From the NCBI GenBank assembly GCA_022813625.1, contig JAKLMB010000029.1, positions 1 through 64,000 on the forward strand: a stretch of DNA of 64,000 bases. Direction: 5' to 3'. Position 1 is the stretch's first letter; every line of letters begins with the position of its first letter. A program made the position numbers and the translations under genes. The notes beneath the pieces are model-generated. The model saw nothing but the letters and a program-made list of their open reading frames with translations, ran no database searches and was not told where the DNA came from. This DNA comes from Aaosphaeria pasadenensis (Eukaryota; Ascomycota; Dothideomycetes; Pleosporales). Shown piece by piece: positions 21,827-33,410 of the stretch.

Positions 21827-23562
21827 ATGTGCGGAATCTTCTTCGCGCTTAGTCGCAGCACACATGTACTCCCTGATACCAGCACAGAGCAGCTCCTACG
21901 AAAGCGAGGACCCGACAGCATAGGGAAGCATTGTATCCAAATACCTACGCCTGGCACCACCTTCCACGCTACTTTCATTTCAACAGTACTTTCTCTGCGC
22001 GGCTCCCAGATTGTGGAGCAGCCTTTGCGCAATACAGCCACTGGCTCCGTTCTTTGTTGGAATGGGGAAGCATGGAAAGTAAAGGGAGAAACAGTTTCTG
22101 AGAATGACTCCAAATTTATCTTCGACCAGCTCTCCTCTGTCACCTCGAACACTGTCCAGAAAAGACAAGAATCCGTCGCGCTGGTCGTAGAGTTTCTTTC
22201 CACTGTTCAAGGGCCATTTTCTCTTGCATTCTACGATGCAGTGAACAAATATCTTTATTTTGGAAGAGATTGCTTAGGGCGCCGCTCCCTCCTGCGTAAA
22301 CTGGTAGATGACGGCGACCTCGTCCTTTCTAGCGTCTGTGACAACGCAACAGGTGATCGATGGCAGGAGGTAGAAGCTGACGGTATATATGTCGTTGATC
22401 TACTCCAAGAGCTCGGCTGCGCTGCAGCAATAGACATTCTTCATATTCCACATCGCCGTGTAGATTCCACCGGACCACCTGGTCTATCATTTGTAGGTAA
22501 GTAACAATCTTTTAATGTATCGACTAATCGTTACAGACACTCCCTTTCCCAAGCTTGAGAAGAACACTGCAAACAGGCGATGGTCTGCTGCTTCACCAAC
22601 ATGTCTCTAAGCTTAGGGACGTTCTCAATGCAAGCCTCGAGGTACGGGTCAAGCATGTCCGAGAGTCGGTAGAGGGCATGACTTCAACGAATACGAAAGT
22701 CGCCATTCTTTTCTCTGGTGGCCTGGACTGTACTGTATTGGCCCGGATGTGTCACGATTTGCTCCCGGTTACAGAAGGCTTTGACCTTCTCAATGTAGCC
22801 TTTGAGAACCCCAGAATACACGGCAATTTGGATCCTGGTACTTCACCCTATGAACTCTGCCCAGACCGTATCACGGCAAGGTCTTCGCATGCAGAGCTAT
22901 TGAAAATTTGCCCAGGGCGACGCTGGCGCCTTGTAGAAATCAATGTCCCCTATGTGGAAACAGTCTCGCATCGTTCTTGTGTCATGTCCTTGATGCATCC
23001 GCACAACACAGAAATGGACTTGTCGATTTCTTTAGCCTTATATTTTGCATCTAGGGGAGTCGGTGCGACACGGGATAGTCTTGACGAACCAATGCGAGAC
23101 TATACGACCCCTGCACACGTCCTTCTATCAGGACTTGGTGCAGACGAACTTTTCGGGGGCTACCAGCGCCACGCGACTGCTTATTCTCGGAACGGCTATC
23201 ACGGTCTGAATGATGAACTTGCGCTTGATTTTGATAGACTGGGCAAAAGAAATCTGGGAAGAGACGACCGCGTTATAAGTCATTCGTCAAAAGAAGTTCG
23301 ATTTCCCTACTTGGACGAGGATGTCATAGCTATGGCCCTGGATCTTCCTGTTACAGCCAAATGTGATTTCAGTAACGAGCAGTGCTTAGAGTCCGAGGAC
23401 CCTGCTAGGTGTCTCGAACCGGGTAAGAGAATCCTCAGAATGCTAGCTTGGGAGCTCGGCATGAAGAACGTTGCAGCTGAAAAGAAGCGGGCAATTCAAT
23501 TTGGAACCCGTACGGCAAAGATGGAAACCGGCAAGACAAAAGGAACCAATGTCCTGTCATGA
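21827..23562 (+). CDS. Asparagine synthetase domain-containing protein (ASNSD1-like)
   Basis: Two exons give 563 residues. The start is the ATG at 21827 because the mature protein must begin Met-Cys (MCGIFFALS), where Cys2 is the glutaminase nucleophile; RGPD follows in the glutamine amidotransferase class II domain. The intron uses the first of two overlapping donors (GTAGGTAAGT, intron 22493-22536); only this choice keeps the frame into LPFPSLRRTLQTGDG. The C-terminal half has the ATP-pyrophosphatase loop ILFSGGLDCTVLA and HVLLSGLGADELFGGYQRH, then the family signature KKRAIQFGTRTAKMETGK at the end. It resembles the ASNSD1/YML096W group rather than true asparagine synthetase; the physiological reaction of that group is not settled. 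Confidence 0.88.
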
Positions 23563-23605
23563 CTGTCCAGGTGAGTAAAGTAATCCCTTCTTTATCTTTA
23601 CGGCG

Positions 23606-24079
23606 ATGACGAGGGAGGAAAAGCATATGCAACGCCTCCGACAAAACTTCGGTAGGCACCGCTCTCCACGTCTCATTTCTATCAATCGAATGGCTTGTGT
23701 GTTTTCTAAGAAGATAACCCGGCCACTCAGTGATAGAATTTGGGGCTGAGACGCCTGCCTGTGACCGGTTAAAAAGGCAAGTCTGAGCCAAACTATATCA
23801 TATCACAATATTCAGTTTTTAATCGTACGAGTACTCTTGCTGACTACGAGACTAGTTTGCTGCATTATTTTCCATGCATTTTACTGGTGTTACTTGCTTC
23901 ACCCTTTCCATTTAGCCCATGACTCCGACGCCCTCGTCGAACTCTTGAGCTGCGCAGGTGGACGGACTCAATCGTTGGGTCGCGCCGAGGAAGACGAATT
24001 AGACTGTGATATCAAGAATATATTAGAGCTACGTGGCCTAGTCATGGGAATTGCACAGAATTTGGAAACTACCAATTGA
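23606..24079 (+). CDS. Possible small multi-exon gene, unknown function
   Basis: An open stretch from about 23920 to 24079 reads DALVELLSCAGGRTQSLGR then a Glu/Asp-rich helix and ILELRGLVMGIAQNLETTN; it looks coding and ends at a clean stop. It has no ATG of its own in frame but follows a good acceptor (CCATTTAG at about 23916). A plausible first exon starts at ATG 23606 (MTREEKHMQRLRQNF) with a GTAGGC donor; the joining exons are not certain. If correct it is a small helical protein of about 80-120 residues. I do not recognise the family. Confidence 0.35.
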
Positions 24080-24190
24080 ACGTGGTTTTTGTTTTAGATT
24101 TAGTCTAGAATGTACGAGTAGTGACCGGCGGAGAAAAGATTGCAGATTTCGCCACATCTGCACCGCCACACCATGACGCAAAAGTCTTGG

Positions 24191-24208
24191 CCAGTACCTA
24201 GGTACTGG
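24191..24208. repeat. Perfect 18-bp palindrome CCAGTACCTAGGTACTGG
   Basis: The sequence is identical to its own reverse complement over 18 bases, in the short promoter space upstream of the small gene at 24385. It contains the ACCTAGGT core that recurs in several intergenic regions of this window. Confidence 0.8.
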
Positions 24209-24384
24209 ACATTCACCTGTACAGAGAGCACAATGTGACTACAAGTATATATTGTGGAGCTACGACGTTGCCAGTAACCCAATTCCTCCCAACACACCTC
24301 TTCCCTTTCACCAAATCAACAAAAGTTCAACGTTCTACCCATACGAAAATCTTCTCTCGGCCTATCGTCGTCTTGTCACCCGAA

Positions 24385-24609
24385 ATGCCCGTCCCACTAC
24401 CATCCTCCGAGCAGTCATCTGCAGCGCAAAACAGCTCTTCGGCCACTGCGCAAACGGCACACCAAGTCCATAACGAATCTACACAAAGTGTAACTTCTGC
24501 CAGTCAACAGCAACAACAACAACAAAAGACACAGGCTGAATTGGAAGCCGACAGACTCTATGAGGAGCGCATCGAGGAGGAGTACGCAAAGCGCGAGGGG
24601 GGCGCTTAA
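24385..24609 (+). CDS. Small acidic, Gln/Ser-rich protein, unknown function
   Basis: An ATG at 24385 opens 74 codons: a Ser/Gln-rich N-terminal half with a run of Gln (CAACAACAACAACAA), then a charged helix ending DRLYEERIEEEYAKREGGA. The helix looks like the conserved part. Longer readings of the frame (from 24235) would need a start inside the presumed promoter, which carries the palindrome, so I prefer the internal ATG. There is no signal peptide or membrane segment. Confidence 0.55.
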   Translation: MPVPLPSSEQSSAAQNSSSATAQTAHQVHNESTQSVTSASQQQQQQQKTQAELEADRLYEERIEEEYAKREGGA

Positions 24610-24777
24610 ACGGCGTTTGCAGTTATAGCCATGATCATCTCGGCGTGGTCTATCTGGGTTTTCCATTATTGCCTTGAAAATTGAGATATCCAAATACATC
24701 TTCATTTATCTATGCTCTATCACCATACACACCTTTTGTAGCGTCTTCGCAGCGTGATGTTCTGAAACTCGGTGTTG

Positions 24778-25362
24778 CTACCCCGCCAAAGCCTTCTGCA
24801 CCAACTCTTGTGGTCTTCCACTCATGGGTATTTGCAACGCCAATTTATGGCCCTCGTCGGTCATTTTCCCCCATGTCTTCCGCAGTATATTGATAATCTT
24901 ATCTTCGTCATGCTCCTTTTCGAACTGCTCGAACTGATCGTCTAGGAAGACTAGACAAGCCACATCCTCCAGCACCTGTGTCTCTTCATCCTCTTTCAGG
25001 TCTTCCTTTCTGATGAGCGCAGCAACGCGCGCAGCAGTCTCGTCCGTGTAGCCTGAATCCTTGCATACTTGTTCAACCTGCTCAGCCTGTTTCTTCTTTG
25101 CGAACGTCCGCCATGCGTGATATCCAACACGAGTCATAGGGTACGAAGAGCGTGGGACCTCCCAGCGACGGAAGTGCTGTGCGCGAATGGCCAAGCGGAG
25201 GGGTTCGGATGCAGAGGGGCAACGTTTTTCAAGATACGATGTGCATTTTTCGGCGTAATGGAGCTCGTAGGGCTTGTCTGTGCCGTTGAAGGTGGTTATG
25301 TTTGGGTCAAGCGCGTGGGCGGCGTCGATGGCCTCGAGAGCCTTGTTGAACGAATCGCTCAT
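24778..25362 (-). CDS. DUF4202 family protein
   Basis: An intact 194-residue frame without introns. It carries the family's conserved blocks: YLEKRCPSASEPLRLAIRAQ, HFRRWEVPRSSYPMTRVGYH, LIRKEDLKEDEETQVLEDVA and CLVFLDDQF. The His/Arg-rich HFRRWE and Glu-Asp segments resemble an HD-domain-like helical fold. The function of DUF4202 proteins is not known to me; they are soluble and widely conserved in fungi and bacteria. The gene is convergent with the small gene at 24385-24609. Confidence 0.85.
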   Translation of the reverse strand: MSDSFNKALEAIDAAHALDPNITTFNGTDKPYELHYAEKCTSYLEKRCPSASEPLRLAIRAQHFRRWEVPRSSYPMTRVGYHAWRTFAKKKQAEQVEQVCKDSGYTDETAARVAALIRKEDLKEDEETQVLEDVACLVFLDDQFEQFEKEHDEDKIINILRKTWGKMTDEGHKLALQIPMSGRPQELVQKALAG

Positions 25363-26740
25363 AAGTGACTACTGTGGGAGGTTGGAACCTTGGAACGGTC
25401 TACGTTTAGTCAGTCGTACGAGTAGCAGATAGTCGATTGACTCGTTGGGGAGATTCACAAGGTGTGTTTTGTCGAGGTTTGTTTGACAAACTAATTTACA
25501 CATACATGCTTGTACCTACCACCTAGGCATATGGTTGCTTATCTACGCTTCTGCCATAGGTCAGCCCAAAATGATAGTTTCCCCACATCGCATAGCTTCC
25601 AACACTACGACTACTCTGTACTCTGTACTCCAAATAATCATCATGGTTTGATATTACAAGTAAGTAATAAGTCGACGAAATAATTATTCATTTTGGTTTC
25701 GTCGTTGGACATTAACAAGTCAGTTTCTGTTTTCTTGTGATTCTCTTGGGCGTAGTCATTTATAGCTGCCTACTAGAGCGGAACTTTCTGGAGAGTTTTC
25801 AATTGGATTAGTCGCGCAAAAGAACCATACATAAGGTTTGCAATGCTGACCATCTTGTCAGGGGGATCAATCACCAGAAATCCGTGCTAGGTAGGCCTCC
25901 TAAATCAGCTGCACGCCAAAAGTCGCGAGTATGGCCTCGCGAAGTACACAGTAGTTCCGTCTCCAACCAAGTGCTAGAAATCTATGCAGAGACGATGATA
26001 ATTCAACCGGCCCTCGGCGCGAGTTCGTTGAGACCTTGCCTTTACCCCACAATCTTGGAAAATGCTTCTTCCTCCTGGTATAATCCCTTCCATGGAATTT
26101 CCCAGCTATGCCTATGCGAGTATGTCGCAAGAAGTTAATTCTGCTCCAATGACCTCATCTTGTCCTCGCCTAATCTCCAGCCCGTTGAACGCCCCCATCA
26201 TCAACCGGCAAGAACCCCGGATTTGAGTTTGCGAACGAGTTGTCTACCAATGCCAATGCCAACCAATGAGCATGAAATACTTCTACGCCGACTCTCGCCC
26301 TCCTAATTGTCGTCTGGCCTTCCAGCACGCGGATTGCACCAATAATGCCTTTTGCGGAGAATCAACGTTTTGCCACGTTCCAACTGCACACCCTTCGTCG
26401 ATGCACAAAATCATGATCAATCGTAGTCGTTTGTGCAAGGAGAATCGCGCCTTTTCCCCGCAAGACCAACAATGACTCGTGTTAGGCTTTACCCCATGGG
26501 TGGCATTTGTCACTAATACTTCTATCCCAATTCAGGCTTCCTCGCCGATCGTGCCTTATTTTCCCCAGTCGCTTCAATTCACGGAAAAGAACTCTTCCAC
26601 TAGAACCACTACCATGTACCGGCAAATGGTGACTGGTGAACGACCAAATGTAATCACAAATGGCATGGAGTATAAGTATCACCAAGCCGTACGGGCTTGA
26701 TGCGTTGTTCCATCTGTCAGTAATTTGATGAACCTGCAGC
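25363..26740. other. Intergenic region, 1.4 kb
   Basis: Divergent promoter space between the DUF4202 gene and the carboxylesterase. No gene or RNA recognised. A block at about 26470-26700 directly precedes the esterase and probably holds its promoter. Confidence 0.4.
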
Positions 26741-28453
26741 ATGGTACGACTTAGTAGGAGTGTCGCATTTACTGTGGCTCTATCAGCAGTATGCTCGTTT
26801 GTTGATGGGCATGGTCTGAACGATGGTTTGACCGTAAAGACCACCCATTTCACAGTCAAGGGAACCGTTGAAACGAATACCACCAACGTTCGCGTCTTTC
26901 GTAGGATTCCATATGCAGAGCCACCTCTCGGTGTCAATCGGTTCAAGCCACCAGTCACCAAAAAGCCCGAACTCGACGTCTTAGACTCGACCGAATTTGG
27001 ACCTTCCTGCATTCCTATCAACAACGGCCAGCCGACGCCTTACACCGAATATCTCCCTGGATTTCTTTTGGCACCGGGGGCCACAACGGGAGAGGACTGC
27101 CTGAGTCTTGCCTTGTGGGCACCGAGAGAGAAGAAAGAAGAGAGGCTTCCGGTCATTATATACATTCCAGGTGGTGGCTTCACAGGTGGTGGTGCCAATT
27201 CGCCTTACAAGTATGGTGGGCCAATCGTTCGAGACAATCAAGATGTCATTGTCATTGCAATCAAGTAAGCTAGCTCCGTCATCAGAGAAGGAATCAAGTA
27301 CTGACGGCCGTAGCTACCGTGTAAACATTTTCGGTTTCCCCAATGCCGCTAGTCTGAACCAACACAACCTGAATCCAGGCTTGTTGGATCAACGCAAAGC
27401 GGTAGAATGGGTCTACGACAATGTTGCGGCTTTTGGTGGCGACCCTGCAAAGATCACACTTTGGGGCCAGTCGGCCGGGGGTTCATCGGTTGACAAGTAT
27501 GCATATGCGTGGGCAGATGATCCAATTGTCCGAGGTCTCATTGCAGATTCCGGTGTTGCATCTTTGCTTGGAACTACGTCTGCGGACACTTCCAACTTTA
27601 CTTATGTTGCGTCACAAATTGGATGCAATCAAGAAGACGCCGATGATCAATTCTCTTGCGTTCAACAGAAGAATGCGAGCGAGATTATCAAGGTCCTGAA
27701 TACCTACAATGCTACTCAGAATAGCGGAAAGGGGCTTACCTTTACCCCAACTGCCGACAACGAAACTAGCTGGGCGGACTACACTGATCTTAGGAACAGA
27801 GGTAGATTTGCGCGATTGGTGAGATTGGTTCGGTAATATTGGAGTCAAATGGACCGCTAACTCTCAACAGCCTCTTTTGACTGGTATAAATGACAATGAA
27901 TTTGCGACCTTACTACCCCTCAGTCCCAACGGCCCTAACCAGACCGCTGTTGACCGATCAACTAATGCCTCAATGAACTGTCCTGCTGCGGCTGCTGCTC
28001 GGTAGGTCTTGTTCTCTATATTGATGTCGAGCGCAACTGATTAAATCTTCGTCAGATCTCGCACCGAGTACAGTATTCCGGCTTGGAGGTACCGATATTT
28101 CGGTCAATTCCCCAATCTCAACCCTGTAGAATGGCTAGGTGCTTATCACTCCAGTACGTCATTCCAGCTAACCAAATACTGTTCGTGAATAATGGCTCAC
28201 TATCATAGGCGAACTACCCATCATTTTCAATACATCAAATCTCCTCGGACCAAACACAGACAATGAGATCGCCACGGTTGAGTATTTGCAAGGAGCATGG
28301 CTTTCATTCGTGAGAGATCCGGAGAATGGACTGATCAATTATGGCTGGCCTTTGTATAATGAAACTACCGAAAGTCTGGTTCAATTGGGCCTGGAAGGTA
28401 ACCCAAAGGCAGTATTCGCTCCAGCGGGCAAATTTGACGAGACGTGTACATAG
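26741..28453 (+). CDS. Secreted type B carboxylesterase
   Basis: Five exons give 500 residues, with introns at 27265-27313, 27819-27870, 28002-28055 and 28154-28208, all in frame. The N-terminus is a signal peptide (RSVAFTVALSAVCSFVDG). RIPYAEPPLGVNRFKPP and EDCLSLALWAP are the standard carboxylesterase B blocks, PGGGFTGGGANS the oxyanion-hole region, TLWGQSAGGSSVDKYAYAW the catalytic Ser elbow, NDNEFATLL a likely acidic member, and WLGAYHSSELPIIF the catalytic His. It is predicted to hydrolyse ester bonds outside the cell; the substrate is unknown. Start ATG 26741 is the only one giving the signal peptide. Confidence 0.9.
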
Positions 28454-29252
28454 AAATATAATGTATATTGTAGTACCTCGTGTACACCTCAACACAGTTG
28501 GATTTTGTCTTGATTTAGTTTTGTCTTGTAAGACTATTCTGTTGACGGGGTTGAATGGGATCAGGATTGAATGTAGACGCAGTGGCTAGCTTTGTATAAG
28601 AATTAATACGAAAGAGCTCTTTGTGTAGGCTCTTCGACAATACCTATTATCGTTCAATGCACCTGCCTACGCATTCATGGCCACTACATTCTATTCGTCA
28701 GGTGTTCAACTCGCGATCTGTTATAGCGACAATTCAGTGGAACCCCAATAATTGTCTAGAATTCGAGGAATCACCTTTTCGCTTTTTCCTTTGGCTTTTT
28801 TTCCCTATTTCCTTTGCGAATAAAGATGAAAATAATAAGTGAACACTTCTCCTTCTATCCATGGACAATCACTGTCATACCTAGCCGTATTTCTTCAAAG
28901 TCGGCTATGTAGTGTTTTGCCGAAAGTGGAACGACAAGTAATGTTAGTCTATCTGAACTATGATTGTAGCCTACGGCAATGACTTCACTTTCACTTACTA
29001 AGATTTCAAAATCAACATTTTTTGATTGGATGATCTACAATCACCTTCACAACTCCGAAGTGAAGGCCACAGTGCTGGTGCCTACTGGTAGTATATTCAT
29101 CTCCTCACGGGAATAGATGAGCTTTGATCACAATGTTTGCGCGTGATTCATCGCTCTTAGTTTCCCTAAGCCCGTTCATGAGTACCGCATGCTCATTGAT
29201 ATCTTGCCTCGCACTGCTCCACAACTTGAATTAACAGCTCTGGACGAATAGC
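28454..29252. other. Intergenic region
   Basis: Nothing recognised apart from presumed esterase 3' and metalloprotease 5' flanks. Confidence 0.4.
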
Positions 29253-30380
29253 ATGGACTTCCAACAGATCATCCCGCATCTACATGCAGTCACCCGCCAA
29301 TTTCCTGTGGAGTATGGACATCTTCTGCCGCTCCACCCAATCAATCATGTGAGGGGAGTATCACTTATAAGGTGTTTCTGTCGAGATTGTGTGCCCATGC
29401 TATGGGAGTGTTTGGCTTATCATCCGGAAGTACCCAAACTCCCAGTACAGGCTCGCTGTTACGATGTAATGACTTTGGCCAAAGTCATGGTCGCCGTTAC
29501 CAGTAAACTCAAGCACACTCTGGTCAACCCTTCAGGACAATTCCGCGTAGGTCTGGATCGTATCGAAACCTCCATGCGCGAATTCGAAGACGAGCTGAAG
29601 AAAGGCTTCTACACCCGACATATTAGCGATTTACCAACCCTTGGTGAACTTGCAGCTGCCTTCAGCTGGCTGTTCTTTCGCGATATGGTACATGGTGTCA
29701 GGTATTCATGGCTGGGCCCTGCTGTTGGACTTGACGAAGGACAACCAAAATCAAGGCGAATAATGCCGCCAGGCGTACGAGCATTCGCAACTTGCGATGG
29801 GAAGGACATTTATATAAGTACCCGGCATTTTACCGACAAAGAATGCTTCGGGCATTTCACACCTAGGCAGCTGGCTCTCCAGATCGCAGGCGCTATTCTT
29901 CACGAACAAATTCACCAATATTTCAATCGCAACACTTGTGATGGATATTGCGCTGGGACACAATCGCAGAGCCAGCTCTGCCGCTTCCTGAATGGGGAAA
30001 TGTATTCGATGTACGATGCCTGCACCTACAAAGGTGTTACTTTGAACTATAGGTCGCACAGTGGACATGGACCAGCGTTTCAAGAGGTCGCACGCGCTAT
30101 AGGCAATTGCGCAGCGGCAGTCTTCGGCCTTCAGGGGCCCCTTGAACTTGGATACTACAAATGTAGGTGCGGATTGGAACATCCCGAGTGTCCGTCGCAT
30201 TGCATGCCCAATAGATACGAGCTCATGCGCACGGTTGCGCATGATCTGGAATCCGAGATCAAGGAAGTGGACGCGCAGGGGGGGAAAGTCGTTCACTGTT
30301 CATCAAAGACGTTGACGGCTTTGAAACTCTTGACGGGTACATCTGGCAAAGCCAAAGTCATGCACCCGACGAGCTTCTAA
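29253..30380 (+). CDS. SprT-like zinc metalloprotease domain protein
   Basis: A single frame encodes 375 residues. Residues 217-221 are HEQIH in AILHEQIHQYFNR, an HExxH zinc-protease motif, and about 50 residues later HSGHGPAFQEVARAIG matches the GHGxxF/W block that supplies the third zinc ligand in SprT-like proteins. A Cys-rich stretch (YYKCRCGLEHPECPSHC) near the C-terminus may bind a second metal. The N-terminal 200 residues are helical and unrecognised. There is no signal peptide, so the protein is probably intracellular. SprT-like domains in eukaryotes cut DNA-protein crosslinks, but many fungal lineage-specific members are uncharacterised. This one looks complete and intron-free, unlike its neighbours. 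Confidence 0.7.
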   Translation: MDFQQIIPHLHAVTRQFPVEYGHLLPLHPINHVRGVSLIRCFCRDCVPMLWECLAYHPEVPKLPVQARCYDVMTLAKVMVAVTSKLKHTLVNPSGQFRVGLDRIETSMREFEDELKKGFYTRHISDLPTLGELAAAFSWLFFRDMVHGVRYSWLGPAVGLDEGQPKSRRIMPPGVRAFATCDGKDIYISTRHFTDKECFGHFTPRQLALQIAGAILHEQIHQYFNRNTCDGYCAGTQSQSQLCRFLNGEMYSMYDACTYKGVTLNYRSHSGHGPAFQEVARAIGNCAAAVFGLQGPLELGYYKCRCGLEHPECPSHCMPNRYELMRTVAHDLESEIKEVDAQGGKVVHCSSKTLTALKLLTGTSGKAKVMHPTSF

Positions 30381-30879
30381 GCGTTTGCTGTTGTCGTGGA
30401 CAAACCCGCATGGCATTCGAGGTGAAGATTGCAAAACCACACAACTATGTTAGATTAGAAGCTGGAGGCTTGGGAGTCGGGACAGAATTGGCCAGGGTCA
30501 GCTACATCCCTTCCACGATATTGTTAGACGCGGTACTCATCTGACAGGTTCCAAACAAGCTCAATGGTCATACTGGCGCAAAATGTGTACATAATTCAAT
30601 GGATGAACTCAGCTTGACTGCTGTGGATCACATTATATCCTTGTTCCCATTCATTTCAGCGTTCGTGATTAGAATCCCCTCTACTGTGTATCTGAATCCT
30701 GATCAATTTGAAGTCAACTTACTAGACCGACACCATGATCTAGTAGTAGGCCAGGACAATAATTCTACAAATATTGCGAGACCCAGATGTTATAGGGATT
30801 TACATCTGCCAGTTGTGCAGAGTCAATGTGCTCAATAACGTATAATGTAAATATGATATAATATGTCTTATTGCTGTCA
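30381..30879. other. Intergenic region between convergent genes
   Basis: Only shared 3' flanks; a short open frame at 30599-30838 lacks any motif. Confidence 0.4.
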
Positions 30880-32586
30880 CTAGAGCTCCTTCTCAATGGG
30901 AGCGGATGTTTCCTTGGATCCGTTTTCTACCTTGGAGATCTTAAACCCGCCAGGAGCTTTGGTCTGGAAGATGCCCTGTGGGTCAAACTTTGCAGCTGCA
31001 GCCCGTATTTTCTCCACGTTCTCTGCACCATAGCTACCAAGCGGATTCTGATAGGAATCTGCGTAGTTCAAAAATTGCCAGTCGACTAAGCCTCCCTTCT
31101 TGGCAGCGAACTCTTGCATCTTCCTTCCGTATGATCGGAGCAAGGGACGGGCCAAAGCCTCCTCTTCTGGAGTCTTGACAGCGATGTCGAATAAGAGCAT
31201 GATTGCATTCTTGTCGACCTTATCGAGACCCAAAACATTCCCACCTCTCTCGACACTGTGCTTTGAGAAGATGGTGGGAATCGATTGAAACATACACTGT
31301 GTAATAAAGTCGCCATCCGCGCTGAGGAGCTTCCATTCTTCTACAAAGGCCGTGTTGAGGTCTACAATCTTTGTAAAGATCTCTTTGTCATTGGCAAAGG
31401 TCATCGTGAACCAGATGTCGCTGTCGTGCATTAGCATAGCGTTAAGATAAGCACTGACCACGATAACTCACCGATAGCCAGCAGCCTGTTCCAGTTCATC
31501 GGTGAGCGCCTTGTGGCTGTCGAGGCGGAGGGTATCCGCGATGCGGTCGATAGCAAGGAAATCATCGAATCCGGCCGGTGCCTCTTCACCTTCGGTATCC
31601 TCATATGCAGCTAGGATCACGATGTCGGACATTACAGGAAGGTAACTCCAGAAGATAATAGAGCTACCGGCCTGGTAGTTTTCCACATTGTCGGTCCATT
31701 TGACGTAGGCGTCGATTTGCTGAGCAGTCACTGATTTGTTGTATGTAGCAGTTCCGCCCCAGAGATTTCCGGCTAGGAATGCTTGCATGTCAAAACGGGT
31801 GACAATGCCAAAATTGCCGCCCGAACCGCCCTTGAGTGCCTGGAAGAGATCGGCATTCTCATTGGCGTTGGCATTGACCACTTTACTAGGAAGGCGTCAG
31901 AGCTAATATGCACGTCAACGTCGCAATTCAGCTTACCCATCAGCAGTCACGAGCTCAAAGTTCACGACATTATCACACGCGAATCCTTTGCGCGCAGCAT
32001 AGAAAGAATTGCCTCCACCTGTCAAGAAACCTGCAACACCCACCGTACCGGCACGACCGCCTGGGACGGTGTAGCCTAATGGATCTAGGACGGCGTACAC
32101 GCCGTTCCATCGTGAACCTGGGCCAATTGAGGCTACTGATGAGTTTTTGTCGAAGGTAACTTCTGTCATCAGGCCCAGGTCGACTGTGATGCCGTCCTCA
32201 ATATTGTTGGAACCAGCCCATGTTGTATGTCCACCGGAACGAACAGCAAACTTGGTGCTGGAGCAGGCAGCGTCTCCAACCAAAATGTTCACTACTTTTA
32301 CGACGTCGTTGGTAGAGGTAGGCTGAACAATGCAGTGAGGAGTGAGCTGAGCACTTACTGACCAGTACGACTCAGTACGGTTTTTGTAGGCAGCATCACC
32401 AGAGAACAGCACGTTCTGAAGCCCAGCGCCTTGGAGAGCTTGACACTACGGTTGGTATTAGCTTGGGCTTCAAAGATACAGATTGCCGAGCAGCAAATGG
32501 TTTTCGCTTACGCATGTGTCGATTGCTTCATACTGGGCCAAGGCGGCTGGTAGGCCCAGGATCACAGGGAGAATGACACCGAGCAT
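30880..32586 (-). CDS. Secreted berberine-bridge-type FAD oxidase
   Basis: Four exons give 512 residues (introns 32511-32446, 31936-31886 and 31471-31421). The first exon is a signal peptide, MLGVILPVILGLPAALAQ. The FAD domain (PF01565) has FAVRSGGHTTWAGSNNI with the His that usually carries covalent FAD, YTVPGGRAGTVGVAGFLTGGG and FACDNVVNFELVTADG. The C-terminal BBE segment (PF08031) is present as DWQFLNYADSYQNPLGSYG and KFDPQGIFQ. Such enzymes oxidise alcohols, sugars or secondary-metabolite intermediates with oxygen; the substrate cannot be read. It is divergent from the rhodopsin-domain membrane protein, with 824 bp between the start codons. Confidence 0.92.
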
Positions 32587-33410
32587 GTTTCAGGTCCGTA
32601 CCGTTGGGAATTAGAAAAACCCTGTAAGCTGCAGTATAAATGCTTGTGAAGGGACAAAGCCAGAACTTATTACTTCACAAGGCAACCGACCTGACTCAAG
32701 ATGCGGAAAAATCCGATGTTGCACGAAAAGACTTTCTCCACATCACATTCACTTGGGGAAGGGATCGAAGCGACGTTGGGTTACTCCTCCGCACTAAGTA
32801 TCCTGTGACAGCACCGGACTGGTTATAAATACGATAGCAATGATTATCATTGCCATAGATATCGATGGTATTTGCGCGATCGACCGTTATAGGCGGAAAG
32901 GGGCCGAGAACCTTACTCGCGTTATGCATATCTCGATGTGCCAGGGTCGCTCGAGTCGCTCAGGGGTACGGGCGGCATGAATATTGCGTACTACGGCAAG
33001 GGAAAAACTTCCGCGGCTCCACAAGCTCGGTCGTAACCATGCCTCATTTATTTAATAGGGCCGCAAAAGAGGAGACATTGTCTTCGATCTTCAACAATTC
33101 TTTCTGTAATTGTTATAACAGGAAAAACAGTCGTTGCAGAGCAGGCATGCACACGGCAAGTGGGTGTCGTTGGGAGAGCATGAAGAAAGGAGGTTTGCAT
33201 TATGTATAATCATGTAGCGTTTCCAGATTAAGGTTCTGAAATTTGCTCCCTCTCTCTCGTTCTGATATGAAATAGAGGAGTCTCCTGTCATCCCCACGTT
33301 TTGTGACTTGGTGGCGTTTTCGCGGGCCGCTGGTCGAAATAAGGTTCAACCAAACTTCCCATCTTTGAACATATCCTCCGAACGCGACTCTACGGAGCAC
33401 TGCGTACACA
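32587..33410. promoter_or_regulatory. Divergent promoter region of the BBE oxidase and the membrane protein
   Basis: Both start codons face this 824-bp segment. A TATAAAT lies about 45 bp upstream of the BBE start when read on the minus strand (forward ATTTATAC-like bases near 32632-32642). No other element is clear. Confidence 0.4.
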
